This document shows, one piece after another, positions 11,576 through 18,764 of a stretch of DNA of 23,406 bases; position 1 is the first letter of the stretch; each line of letters starts with the position of its first letter. The DNA lies in IMG/VR virus record IMGVR_UViG_3300024974_000018, positions 1 through 23,406 of that record; one strand, written 5' to 3'. The translations under genes and the position numbers were made by a program. The notes beneath the pieces are model-generated. The model had not been told where the DNA came from, did no database searches, and saw nothing but the letters and a program-made list of their open reading frames with translations. Origin of the DNA: a virus.

Positions 11576-13291
11576 TTAACCTTCGCAGGCTACACAATGA
11601 CCTTTAGCTGAACCCACATCGATTCCCGTTTCTGATCTAACATAATACAAGGATTTAATCCAAGGGTCTTTAAATGCTACTTTATGAACCTCGGATATAT
11701 ATTCTTCAGATTCATCAGCAGAGAAGAATAAGTTGATACTTTGAGCTTGATCTATGTATCGTTGCCTTGAAGACGCCAAACGGATGATTTGTGTTTGATT
11801 GATTTCAAAGGCGGTTTTAAATACTGCTTTTTCATCATCAGTCAACCAGTCAACATGCTGAACCGAACCACTATGCTCAACAATATCTTCAATCACTTCT
11901 GGGGTGTAAACACCTTTACCCTTCATAATTTTAAGCAATGTAGAGTTAACTCTACTCATTTTACCAGCAGAGGTAGACTGAACAAACGCATTCTTATAAA
12001 TTGGCTCAATTCCTTGAGACACAGAACCAGCAATAATTGCAGAAGATAAATTTGGAGCTACAGCAATACGATGTGTATTTCGTACACCGTAACCTTTACA
12101 CCAAGTGGGTTCCCCCCATTGTTCAGCCATCCATTTAGATGCCCTTAACGATTCATCATACAAATGTTTGAAAATTTCAATGTTCTTGTAATACGCATCC
12201 ATTGATTCAAACGCAATCATGTTGTCTTGGAGATATGTGTGAAAGCCTAACAGACCCAAACCAAGAGCACGACTATCTTCTGCAAACTTAACAACCTTTT
12301 CCATACCTGGAACATTCTTACCAATTTCTATCAAATCTTGGTTAACGCAATCCAGGAATACTGTTGCATTGAATACTGCATCAGTATTTTTCCATTCATC
12401 ATACATTGTACAATTCATTGAAGATAGAACACACGCAAAAGTATAATTTACTTCGTCCGAATAAAGGCAGACCTCTGTACAGAGATTACTCGCCTTAACA
12501 TCAAGCCCCAAATCCTTATACATCTGAGGGTTCTGTTTATTAACCTTATCAACAAAGAAAAAATAACCCTTACCAGTAATCATCTTCAACTTCATTGCTT
12601 CCTGATAACGATCTATTGCATCAGGATCATTTGCATCTAATCTATCAATAAACTTATCTGTAACAACCCATCCAATGTTTGCATCATCCGGATTCTTAGA
12701 GATAAAATTAACGAGTTCATAGAAATCTTTATGATCAATTTCTACATAACCAGCCCATGCCCCACGACGCTGGGAACCTTGACTAATGTCTCTAGACATT
12801 TGGACGAAGTCTTTAAATACCGGCAATACACCAGATGCCGAACCTTTTAGACCAGTAATTTTAGACCCCCTTGGACGAATTGCTCCTAAATAGCCAGATG
12901 TACCAAAACCATTCTTAGATAGAATAGCCGCTTCTTTTTGAGCCTCATAGAACCCATAAACACTGTCATCTATTGTCCCACCAGAACATGATACAGAACA
13001 TCCTACCCCCGTCCCCATGTTAGAAAGAACTGGAGTAGATCCGGCTAACCACCCATTCCAAAGTAATTCAAAGAATTTATGTTCCCATAAAACAGGATCA
13101 TCGGTATAAATTGCTGCCCGTTTAGCTATACGTTTATGTACAGATTCTAGGTCAGGATACAAATCAGCCAAATATTTTTCCTTCAACATCTGCCATGATA
13201 GAGTTGTTACCCAATATGGTAATTTACCTTCATTCTGGAGGCGTTTTCGCTCCATAGACAATTCATCATAAATACTTACTTCCTTAACCAT
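11576..13291 (-). CDS. nrdA: Ribonucleoside-diphosphate reductase, class I large subunit
   Basis: NrdA reduces ribonucleotides to deoxyribonucleotides with the radical made by NrdB. Catalytic marks: the NLCTE motif (Asn269, Cys271, Glu273), the redox-partner region with Cys98/Cys102 and Cys287, the radical-transfer Tyr pair Y549-Y550 (SLYYVRSE) and the C-terminal CVAC thiols (Cys566, Cys569) re-reduced by thioredoxin or glutaredoxin. At 571 aa it is far shorter than E. coli NrdA (761). The N-terminal ATP-cone is absent, so dATP feedback control is probably lost, which would suit a phage making DNA at high rate. AGGAGAACTG precedes the ATG. It follows nrdB and a 44-aa gene with small overlaps, and a terminator follows. 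Confidence 0.95.
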   Translation of the reverse strand: MVKEVSIYDELSMERKRLQNEGKLPYWVTTLSWQMLKEKYLADLYPDLESVHKRIAKRAAIYTDDPVLWEHKFFELLWNGWLAGSTPVLSNMGTGVGCSVSCSGGTIDDSVYGFYEAQKEAAILSKNGFGTSGYLGAIRPRGSKITGLKGSASGVLPVFKDFVQMSRDISQGSQRRGAWAGYVEIDHKDFYELVNFISKNPDDANIGWVVTDKFIDRLDANDPDAIDRYQEAMKLKMITGKGYFFFVDKVNKQNPQMYKDLGLDVKASNLCTEVCLYSDEVNYTFACVLSSMNCTMYDEWKNTDAVFNATVFLDCVNQDLIEIGKNVPGMEKVVKFAEDSRALGLGLLGFHTYLQDNMIAFESMDAYYKNIEIFKHLYDESLRASKWMAEQWGEPTWCKGYGVRNTHRIAVAPNLSSAIIAGSVSQGIEPIYKNAFVQSTSAGKMSRVNSTLLKIMKGKGVYTPEVIEDIVEHSGSVQHVDWLTDDEKAVFKTAFEINQTQIIRLASSRQRYIDQAQSINLFFSADESEEYISEVHKVAFKDPWIKSLYYVRSETGIDVGSAKGHCVACEG

Positions 13292-13418
13292 TCAGTTCTC
13301 CTACAATTTCTTTGATAATTTGTCTATCAATTTCCTCAATCAAAGCATCACTATATTCAATATCAAGATAATCAAAACTTTGATCATCGCAATTTAAGTC
13401 TTCCAGTGTTTCTACCAT
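13284..13418 (-). CDS. Acidic 44-aa ORF between nrdB and nrdA
   Basis: The ATG at 13418 overlaps the end of nrdB by 7 nt, and the TAA at 13284 overlaps the start of nrdA by 8 nt. The peptide is strongly acidic (MVETLEDLNCDDQSFDYLDI, then EYSDALIEEIDRQIIKEIVG). The tight double overlap supports translation and links the two subunits' synthesis. No relative is recognised. It might contact the reductase, but nothing in the sequence shows this. Confidence 0.6.
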   Translation of the reverse strand: MVETLEDLNCDDQSFDYLDIEYSDALIEEIDRQIIKEIVGELNG

Positions 13419-14085
13419 ATAAATCTACCCTTAACCCAATTCCTATTATAATCATTCCCCTGTACAGCAAAAAAATCATGTAAGGTGCTACTTTCCAAAT
13501 CCAAATAAAACCAATTTTTTATTGGATTCCACTTAGGTTTAAAAATGGCATTAAAACTTAAACCAATCAAACAATGATCAAGCCTAGACTCAACAAAGTT
13601 ATTTAATTGAAGTTCAGACGTTCCTTTAATTGGACCTTTCTCAAAAATTTTCTTATTGATTGCTGCTTCATGTTCACGAATTATTCGTGCAGTTTCTTCA
13701 AATTCCAAACGGAGAGCTTCAATATCAGCGTCTGTGATTTCACCAGCATCCAGAGCTTCTTGCAACAAAGTTCTGAATAACCAAGCACCAGCGGTACTAT
13801 GGAGGGTTTCATCAATAGCAGAGAAGTTAATCCCAGAATTGATAACGGCTAATTTATTTTTACCATTACTAGCAAAATGCTTCAAGAAAGCAAATGAACT
13901 ATACAGGATAGCACCTTCAATCATGGAGAAAATTCCAATAGATTTCAGCTTATCATGTAAAGTATCACGTTTGGATACACGTTTTGCGATCCAAGCCATA
14001 CGATTCTTTAGAACTGGATCATCTAAATATGAATTGTAGAATTCATCAGTATCCAATCCAAGTAACTCATTGATTTTATTATAAA
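13412..14085 (-). CDS. nrdB: Ribonucleotide reductase small subunit, exon 2
   Basis: This is the 3' part of nrdB, the subunit holding the diiron centre and tyrosyl radical. Joined to exon 1 it gives 993 nt (330 aa) in frame. After splicing the join reads NVHAP-F-YNKINELLGL, which is continuous with the family pattern. Later iron ligands are visible: Glu in FSMIEGAILYSS and Glu/His in AIDETLHSTAG. The C-terminus ends in GRFIW, which differs from the usual acidic NrdB tail. An unspliced frame from an ATG at 14107 exists, but its first residues (MTEIQQYV) derive from intron sequence. Confidence 0.92.
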
Positions 14086-14898
14086 CATATTGTTGTATCT
14101 CAGTCATCTCTGCTGAGCTTCTGTATATTACTATACAGATCAGACTATATCATCACCCTCTTTAATAGAGGGGCTATTCGTTCGAAAATCTACTTTATAT
14201 AAAAAACTTTCAGTCATATACGGTGTAACACCTTCTATAAATCTAGGAATATCTTTAGACCTAAGCCTAAGTGTAAAATATTTAGTTCCAGTCTTCACCA
14301 CATTAAACTCTAAATCTAGATATTCTTTTAGGGCTTTCTTTAGAACTAAATAATCACCATAAGAAAGTCTGCATAAATTTAAGGTTAATGTATAAGATAC
14401 TACCTTTCCATCTTTTTCATATTTACCTAAACATCCATCACACATATACAATATAGCTAATGCTTCAAAATCCAATAGCTTTAAAGCATGTATGTCTATA
14501 GATTTATAATTTTCAAAATATATTCTATCCCTAATTGCATTAAAAAATGGATGTAAAGGGGTATATATTTTTAGTAAATTTTTACGAGGAAGATCCCTAG
14601 TATATTTTATCATCTTACATGAAGTTACGTTTTCCAGAATACCTTGACAATACTCTAAAAAATCTCTATGGTCTTCTGTCATACTCATACTAAATAAACA
14701 GTTCTTAGAACCTCTATTGTGGTAGATAGAACCATCACCCATAGTCATAAATGAAATCAATTTTACAAGTCGTTTTTTATCTTCAATTTTCATAGTCGTT
14801 ACACATCCCATATCGGGTTAGCACGGTATTGTCCTAAAAGGAGTTTCACCGTTTTTAGATTAGTTTTCCTAATTTATTACTAAATTAGGCCGCCTTTG
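14086..14898 (-). other. Group I intron in nrdB (813 nt, td-like)
   Basis: The exon ends ...CACCGT and the intron begins CAAAGGCGG. CCGT pairs with GCGG across a 5-nt loop to give P1 with the U-G pair at the splice site. The intron ends ...AACAATATG, with the terminal G at 14086. Core elements resemble the T4 td intron: AATCTAAAAACGGTG, then GACAATACCGTGCTAA; the P7 strands ACGACTAT (14799-14792) and GATATAGTC (14151-14143); and a P9 hairpin with 8-bp arms (14120-14139) closed by a GTAA (GNRA) loop. Splicing restores the NrdB frame exactly. An endonuclease gene lies between the two P7 strands, and its first and last codons overlap them. Boundaries are inferred from P1, the terminal G and the protein join. 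Confidence 0.9.
14140..14811 (-). CDS. LAGLIDADG-family homing endonuclease (intron-encoded, 223 aa)
   Basis: Two LAGLIDADG-type helices are present: LVKLISFMTMGDGS (Asp26) and FEALAILYMCDGCLG (Asp125). The spacing of about 100 residues is right for a two-domain monomer, and each acidic residue should bind the catalytic metal. Such enzymes cut intronless nrdB alleles and drive intron homing. This differs from the GIY-YIG and H-N-H enzymes known from T4 introns. ATG 14811 lies between the P6 arms (CCC...GGG) of the ribozyme; an inner ATG at 14793 is an alternative. The C-terminal codons GATGATATAGTCTGA overlap the P7 3' strand. No Shine-Dalgarno stands out, so expression may be restrained by RNA folding. 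Confidence 0.88.
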   Translation of the reverse strand: MGCVTTMKIEDKKRLVKLISFMTMGDGSIYHNRGSKNCLFSMSMTEDHRDFLEYCQGILENVTSCKMIKYTRDLPRKNLLKIYTPLHPFFNAIRDRIYFENYKSIDIHALKLLDFEALAILYMCDGCLGKYEKDGKVVSYTLTLNLCRLSYGDYLVLKKALKEYLDLEFNVVKTGTKYFTLRLRSKDIPRFIEGVTPYMTESFLYKVDFRTNSPSIKEGDDIV

Positions 14899-15217
14899 AC
14901 GGTGCGTGTACATTCAATTCAAAGAAGCTGAATGCATTTGCCATTCTTTGTATATCTGGTCGTTGAAATACACTAGCAATGTAATTGCTCCAGTATTCAT
15001 TACCGACATTTACCTCATATAGAGTAAACAATTTCAGGGTAGATACAACTCCATGATATTCTGATTCAGTAAAATCAGTTTTTAAGCTATGTAAATCTTT
15101 TTCTACTTCGATTTCCTTTGGAAACCACATAATAGATGCTTGATCTTCCGCAAACTTAATAGCTTGTGGATAATCAATGGTGTAAGAAGTTTTCGGTTCT
15201 AATAATCTAATTCCCAT
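14899..15217 (-). CDS. nrdB: Ribonucleotide reductase small subunit, exon 1
   Basis: The 5' exon encodes residues 1-106 and the first base of codon 107 of NrdB. It includes MWFPKEIEVEKD and TLKLFTLYEVNVGNEYW (Glu68 as likely first iron ligand). Before the splice site lies FSFFELNVHAP, with Glu100 and His104. His104 plus 4 falls on the first Tyr of exon 2 (Tyr108), the place of the radical Tyr122 of E. coli NrdB. Unspliced mRNA would read on only to SKAA and a stop at 14885. GAGGAATTAT precedes the ATG. The Glu-x3-His spacing differs from the Glu-x2-His of E. coli. Confidence 0.92.
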
Positions 15218-15284
15218 ATAATTCCTCGTGTTTAAATTAACATCCCTGTATCAAATTCCATATTGATGACATTATCAGTGTTCA

Positions 15285-15307
15285 GGGTGTAAACTATATA
15301 TACACCC
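15285..15307 (-). other. Hairpin between the MazG-like gene and nrdB
   Basis: GGGTGTA (15285-15291) and TACACCC (15301-15307) pair perfectly around 9 nt. It lies 9 nt after the MazG-like stop codon on the minus strand without a following T-run, so it may be a weak terminator or an mRNA 3'-end shield in front of nrdB. Confidence 0.4.
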
Positions 15308-15315
15308 AAATAGCA

Positions 15316-15879
15316 TTAAATGTCGTTTTCTGCTCTAACTTCGGACTTAATGATCTCAAAACCTTCTGGATAACGTGCAGACAATTTTTCTATATTCATC
15401 ATCAAAATTTCTTCAATGGTGGTATCCAGTGCAATACATGCAATATTGAGATACCAAACAATGTCACCCAATTCACGTTTCATATGAAAAATGGAATCCT
15501 CATCTAGAGGCTTACCTTGATAAACGATTTTCTTAACAACTTCCCCAAATTCTCCAGCTTCGGCGGTCAAACCAGCTTCGGCGGTCAATAATTCTGGAAT
15601 TTTGATACCAAAATCATTATCATCCAATTCTTCTAATCGTTCAATCAAGATATCAAAGTTTGAAGATGCTGGGGAGATAGTGGTTTGGGCAAAGTCTTGG
15701 TATTTTTCAGTTAATGTCATGGGGTTCTCCATTGTTGATTGTTGGTAAAGTAATTCAAGTTGTTCAATCAGCAATGAATCTTTGACAACTGATGTAGTAA
15801 CATCAGGTTCCCATTTGAACCAGACACCTTCCTCAGCTCTCAAAAATTCACTACCAAACGCTAATAATTTTTCTGTCAC
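15316..15879 (-). CDS. MazG-like nucleotide pyrophosphohydrolase (187 aa)
   Basis: The C-terminal half has the all-alpha NTP pyrophosphohydrolase signature: EFGEVVKK with Glu110 and Glu113, then HMKRELGDIVWYLN with Glu136 and Asp139 as magnesium ligands. Such enzymes hydrolyse (d)NTPs or related alarmone-type nucleotides to monophosphates. Phage members are thought to tune nucleotide pools or host stress signalling. Residues 1-80 precede the domain and are not recognised. A tandem duplication gives LTAEAG twice (98-109) just before the first Glu pair. The start is GTG 15879 behind GGAG; an ATG overlapping it is followed at once by a stop. It has its own sigma70 promoter. Confidence 0.88.
   Translation of the reverse strand: MTEKLLAFGSEFLRAEEGVWFKWEPDVTTSVVKDSLLIEQLELLYQQSTMENPMTLTEKYQDFAQTTISPASSNFDILIERLEELDDNDFGIKIPELLTAEAGLTAEAGEFGEVVKKIVYQGKPLDEDSIFHMKRELGDIVWYLNIACIALDTTIEEILMMNIEKLSARYPEGFEIIKSEVRAENDI
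15554..15589 (-). repeat. In-frame 18-bp tandem duplication in the MazG-like gene
   Basis: CCAGCTTCGGCGGTCAA occurs at 15554-15570 and again at 15572-15588. Each 18-bp unit adds six residues (LTAEAG) at the edge of the catalytic helix. The near identity of the copies indicates a recent event. Confidence 0.93.
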
Positions 15880-15910
15880 ATTTTCTCCACATAACGCATA
15901 TTAAAATATT

Positions 15911-15939
15911 ATTATACACCAAAAACACAAAAAAGTCAA
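15911..15939 (-). promoter_or_regulatory. Sigma70 promoter for the MazG-like gene
   Basis: On the minus strand TTGACT (15939-15934), 17 nt, TATAAT (15916-15911). The -35 box overlaps the stop codon of the primase gene. The GTG start is 32 nt beyond the -10 box. Confidence 0.88.
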
Positions 15940-16949
15940 TCTATTTTCTTCCATTTAATGAATTCTAATTGAGCAGATAACCCACTAAAGGTATTATCTT
16001 CAATTATTTTTAATATTCTCTCAGGAGAAATACCATCTTTCACCATTTGGTTTATATCTTTACTCTTAACTGATTCAGGGAATAAACAAACATTATATCC
16101 AGAATCAATCCACTTTTTGATGTTTTTAACAATATTCTTATTTCTTGGTTCAAAATCAGGTATGAGAACCAAATTCTCTTTATCAAAATACCTGGATGCA
16201 ACACTTAGATTCGAATCTGCTGTCGCAATACAATTAGGTATGAACAAAGAATCAATTGGACCCTCACACACATAAACGGTTTTCTTTTTATTTACACGAT
16301 GTAACCCAAAAATTTTATCATTTGCCTCAGCCAACTTGATGGTAATGTATCTCATTGGGCTGGCATCAATGGCTCTACCCTGAAATGCAATCAGTTTTTT
16401 ATGTTTATCATAAAATGGGATGATTACTCTGCTAGAAGTTTTATCGAACTCCTTTCCACAGATTTCCTTAGCAAATTTTGCAAAGTCTTCGGCATAAAAT
16501 AACTCAGAAAAGAATTTTTCTGGAATTTTTCTACCTATGAGGTATAGTTTTGCTGGGTGATCATCATCCAATGATGATATAGTTGGTAAATTTAACTGGG
16601 TATCTACCAGAGGAATATCAAATTTAGGAGGTTTTGGTATTATCCTATTAGAGGCATCTACCTTTTTGGTATATTTCTCACCAAATGTTTCAAGAAGGTA
16701 TTCTTTAGCTAGACTTGGATCTAATTTTTGGATTACATTATATAAATTGGTTCCAGGACAACCATTATGGCAAGCAAAAAAATAACTATCACCCTTGGCA
16801 TAAATGTAACCACGGGCTTTAGATTTATTTTTCTGTGAGTCTCCACAGATATGACACCTAAAGTTGAATAGGTTAGTATTTTTCTGTTGGAAATTTTGTA
16901 ACTTAGGGGATAGTAGTAAGGTATACTTACGATCAATAAAAATAGCCAT
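15936..16949 (-). CDS. DNA primase, T4 gp61-like (337 aa)
   Basis: The primase makes RNA primers for lagging-strand synthesis with the replicative helicase. The order matches T4 gp61: an N-terminal zinc motif (Cys32, Cys35 in FRCHICGDSQKNKSKARGY, and Cys60, Cys64 in CHNGC), a middle region with DDHPAKLYL and VIIPFYDKHKKLIAFQGRA, a TOPRIM Glu229 in EGPIDSLF, and Asp265/Glu267 in LIPDFEPRN. The closing part (KSKDINQMV) also parallels gp61. Its 337 residues are close to gp61 (342). The ATG at 16949 has no clear Shine-Dalgarno. A promoter lies 36 nt upstream, with its start point inside a terminator stem. Confidence 0.93.
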   Translation of the reverse strand: MAIFIDRKYTLLLSPKLQNFQQKNTNLFNFRCHICGDSQKNKSKARGYIYAKGDSYFFACHNGCPGTNLYNVIQKLDPSLAKEYLLETFGEKYTKKVDASNRIIPKPPKFDIPLVDTQLNLPTISSLDDDHPAKLYLIGRKIPEKFFSELFYAEDFAKFAKEICGKEFDKTSSRVIIPFYDKHKKLIAFQGRAIDASPMRYITIKLAEANDKIFGLHRVNKKKTVYVCEGPIDSLFIPNCIATADSNLSVASRYFDKENLVLIPDFEPRNKNIVKNIKKWIDSGYNVCLFPESVKSKDINQMVKDGISPERILKIIEDNTFSGLSAQLEFIKWKKID

Positions 16950-16964
16950 AAAATAATAAAAAAT

Positions 16965-16984
16965 AAGCCTGGAAACCCAAGCTT
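16965..16984 (-). terminator. Intrinsic terminator after the coiled-coil gene
   Basis: On the minus strand AAGCTTGG (16984-16977) pairs with CCAGGCTT (16972-16965) around GTTT, with one T-G wobble, followed by ATTTTTT. It should stop transcription arriving from 17017 and above. The -10 box of the primase promoter is directly adjacent. Confidence 0.8.
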
Positions 16985-17013
16985 ATTATATAACAGAATG
17001 CTTAATTTGTAAA
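16985..17013 (-). promoter_or_regulatory. Sigma70 promoter for the primase gene
   Basis: On the minus strand TTTACA (17013-17008), 17 nt, TATAAT (16990-16985). Transcription should start near 16978, inside the terminator stem, so transcripts from here cannot form that stem. Confidence 0.82.
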
Positions 17014-17016
17014 GCG

Positions 17017-17469
17017 TTAATTGAATATTTTTTTAACAAAGTCAATATTAGTAACAATCCATCCAATAAAAAGAGCAACTGCACCAATACCATAAACCAA
17101 GTTATTAATTTTACCGACATATTCATCATATTCTTTTTTATGTGTAGTCAAAGTTGTATCCACTTCTTTAATTTCACTACGAAGAATCTGTTCTATTGAT
17201 TCCACCCGATCATTGATCAGTTTTTTAGTGTTCTCAATAGTTTCATACAACTCAGATACTTCATCTTTGGTCGAATTAAATTTTTCGTCTATAACAGATG
17301 AGGTCTTATTAAATAAAACCTCATGCTGAGTTTCAATTTTCTCAATAACTCTATCCATTTTATCAAATAGCGTTTTGATAAATGAAACATCTTTCTTGAG
17401 AAGTTCAATCTCAGTCCGTAATTCAGAAAAATTTATTATTTGGTTAGGTGACACTCTTTCCTCTGTCAT
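17017..17469 (-). CDS. Coiled-coil protein with C-terminal membrane anchor (150 aa), possible lysis accessory
   Basis: Most of the chain is charged heptad-type helix (LRTEIELLKKDVSFIKTLFD, then DEVSELYETIENTKKLINDR). A single hydrophobic span near residues 123-142 (LVYGIGAVALFIGWIVTNI) and a short basic end follow. The layout recalls XhlA-type membrane-associated coiled-coil proteins that accompany holins, and the lysozyme gene lies two genes upstream. A lysis role is therefore inferred. The frame extends to 17511, but AAGGAAG just before ATG 17469 decides for the shorter form. A terminator follows 33 nt after the stop. Confidence 0.68.
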   Translation of the reverse strand: MTEERVSPNQIINFSELRTEIELLKKDVSFIKTLFDKMDRVIEKIETQHEVLFNKTSSVIDEKFNSTKDEVSELYETIENTKKLINDRVESIEQILRSEIKEVDTTLTTHKKEYDEYVGKINNLVYGIGAVALFIGWIVTNIDFVKKIFN

Positions 17470-17656
17470 GTAACTTCCTTCTGCGTATACCTTGTGAGTT
17501 CGTCTCACCATTGGTAAGTAGATCTAATTTATGGGAGTACTCTAATAGTGACTTAAATACTCTCAAATAGTTTGAATATTCCGAATTATCTGATGAAATC
17601 TCAGATTCATCAACCACATCATTACTATATTTATTAGTTTCTGAAATACAAGACAT
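17444..17656 (-). CDS. Hypothetical 70-aa protein
   Basis: The product is polar with an acidic Ser-rich start (MSCISETNKYSNDVVDESEI), a helix in the middle (YLRVFKSLLEYSHKLDLLTN) and a basic end (GIRRRKLHDRGKSVT). It begins 12 nt after the lysozyme stop and overlaps the coiled-coil gene by 26 nt. The ribosome binding site is weak (GGGTTG). Whether it acts in lysis is unknown. The long overlap with the next gene is a mild warning, but the frame fits the operon. Confidence 0.55.
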   Translation of the reverse strand: MSCISETNKYSNDVVDESEISSDNSEYSNYLRVFKSLLEYSHKLDLLTNGETNSQGIRRRKLHDRGKSVT

Positions 17657-17668
17657 AATATCAACCCA

Positions 17669-18121
17669 TTATTTAGAGTTAAATAACTCTTGCTCAATTC
17701 TTCTACGATTAACAAGACCTTTCATAACTTTACCATTTGCTCTAACCCATTTACCAAATTCAAGAGAAGCTTGTTGATACTTACCTTTATTTAATAACTT
17801 AAGACAAGTAGATTTCTTAAATGCAGTAGTTCCAATATTATAAATGAAACTACACAACGCATCGAATTGATTCTGAGTTAATGGGACAGTTACACATTCC
17901 TTAATAATCGGATACACTTCATCATGCAAATATTCACGACATGCTTCATATGCCTGTTCTTTTGTTATGGCTAACCCCTTAACAACCTTTTTACCGTCAA
18001 CATAGGTACTACCTATACCAATAGTCCAAGGTTCCCCACCAGTTGCTGGGTCAGGATAAGCAGTTAACTTAATTCCTTCTACATCATCAAGTATATCAAG
18101 TCCATGTAATGAGATTTCCAT
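17669..18121 (-). CDS. Phage lysozyme, GH24 family (150 aa)
   Basis: This endolysin cuts the N-acetylmuramic acid to N-acetylglucosamine bond of peptidoglycan. The catalytic set is Glu15, Asp24 and Thr33 in the segment VEGIKLTAYPDPATGGEPWT, followed by IGIGST. Later family marks are VPLTQNQFDALCSFIYNIG and GLVNRRRIEQELF, as in lambdoid RrrD-type and T4-type lysozymes. No signal peptide or N-terminal anchor is seen, so release from the cytoplasm should need a holin, not identified with certainty here. The gene starts 1 nt after the stop of the upstream gene. Confidence 0.93.
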   Translation of the reverse strand: MEISLHGLDILDDVEGIKLTAYPDPATGGEPWTIGIGSTYVDGKKVVKGLAITKEQAYEACREYLHDEVYPIIKECVTVPLTQNQFDALCSFIYNIGTTAFKKSTCLKLLNKGKYQQASLEFGKWVRANGKVMKGLVNRRRIEQELFNSK

Positions 18122-18122
18122 A

Positions 18123-18764
18123 TCATTTCAACTTCTGTAATTTATAAATGGTTACGTTACATAATTCTGATATTTCATCAATAATATTTTGAATAGATGA
18201 ATCATCAGTAATTAAATCTTTATTGGTAGCAATCCAGTCTCTCAACTCAGCAATTACCACTTCACCAACTTTCATTTCTGGGGCCAATGGAGGCATAGTA
18301 ATAAATTTACCATACTTACCAATATATGCTTCACAAAACTTATCCACAGCACCGATAACTTCGCTATAAAACGTAGATAAAGCCTGATGCTCAGAATATG
18401 AATCGGTACTTAAGTGCGCAAAATGTGCAGTTGTTGCAACAGACCAACAACGAGAAAATAATTCAGAGGCATATGTGTTGGAAACATCATCTGCACCCGA
18501 TTTATTAACTAATTTGGGTTTATCTTTTGTCTTATCTGCGGTCTTTGGTTTAGCTTTTGGTTTAGAATCAGTAGCTTCGGTTAAACGATACTGCTCACTG
18601 ACACCTTTAAGCCTAGTAAGGTATTTTAATTTTACATCAACACCTTTACGCTTTTTACTTACACCGGGTTCACCGTCTTTACCCACACCAACACCAGCAA
18701 TAGCGCCACCACCAACACAATTGGCCGGAGCACCACCTTCATTTTCGTCTATAATATTAGTCAT
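18123..18764 (-). CDS. Two-part phage protein with Gly-rich N-terminus and DUF5856-like helical domain (213 aa)
   Basis: Residues 1-40 are Gly/Ala-rich (APANCVGGGAIAGVGVGKDG), a lead seen in several T4-like phage proteins. A basic, Lys/Pro-rich linker follows (about 60-90). The C-terminal 115 residues are helical, with FSRCWSVATTAHFAHLSTDS, then YSEHQALSTFYSEVIGAVDK and EAYIGKYG. The His/Glu pattern (H..H..S..EH.A....Y) fits the phage DUF5856-type domain, which resembles four-helix carriers; its role is unknown. It overlaps the next upstream gene by ATGA. Confidence 0.72.
   Translation of the reverse strand: MTNIIDENEGGAPANCVGGGAIAGVGVGKDGEPGVSKKRKGVDVKLKYLTRLKGVSEQYRLTEATDSKPKAKPKTADKTKDKPKLVNKSGADDVSNTYASELFSRCWSVATTAHFAHLSTDSYSEHQALSTFYSEVIGAVDKFCEAYIGKYGKFITMPPLAPEMKVGEVVIAELRDWIATNKDLITDDSSIQNIIDEISELCNVTIYKLQKLK

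Noticed and set aside
11789-14039. Plus-strand frames inside nrdA and nrdB
   Set aside because: They lie antisense to well-supported genes and show no protein-like composition or ribosome binding sites.
14086-14898. Intein in NrdB
   Set aside because: Stop codons interrupt the frame on both sides of the endonuclease gene, and no intein splicing motifs are seen.
13412-15217. nrdB broken by frameshift or converted into a pseudogene
   Set aside because: The two parts join in frame at a group I intron with clear core elements, so the gene should be functional after splicing.
17470-17511. N-terminal extension of the coiled-coil protein
   Set aside because: A good ribosome binding site precedes the inner ATG at 17469, and the extension would overlap its neighbour further.
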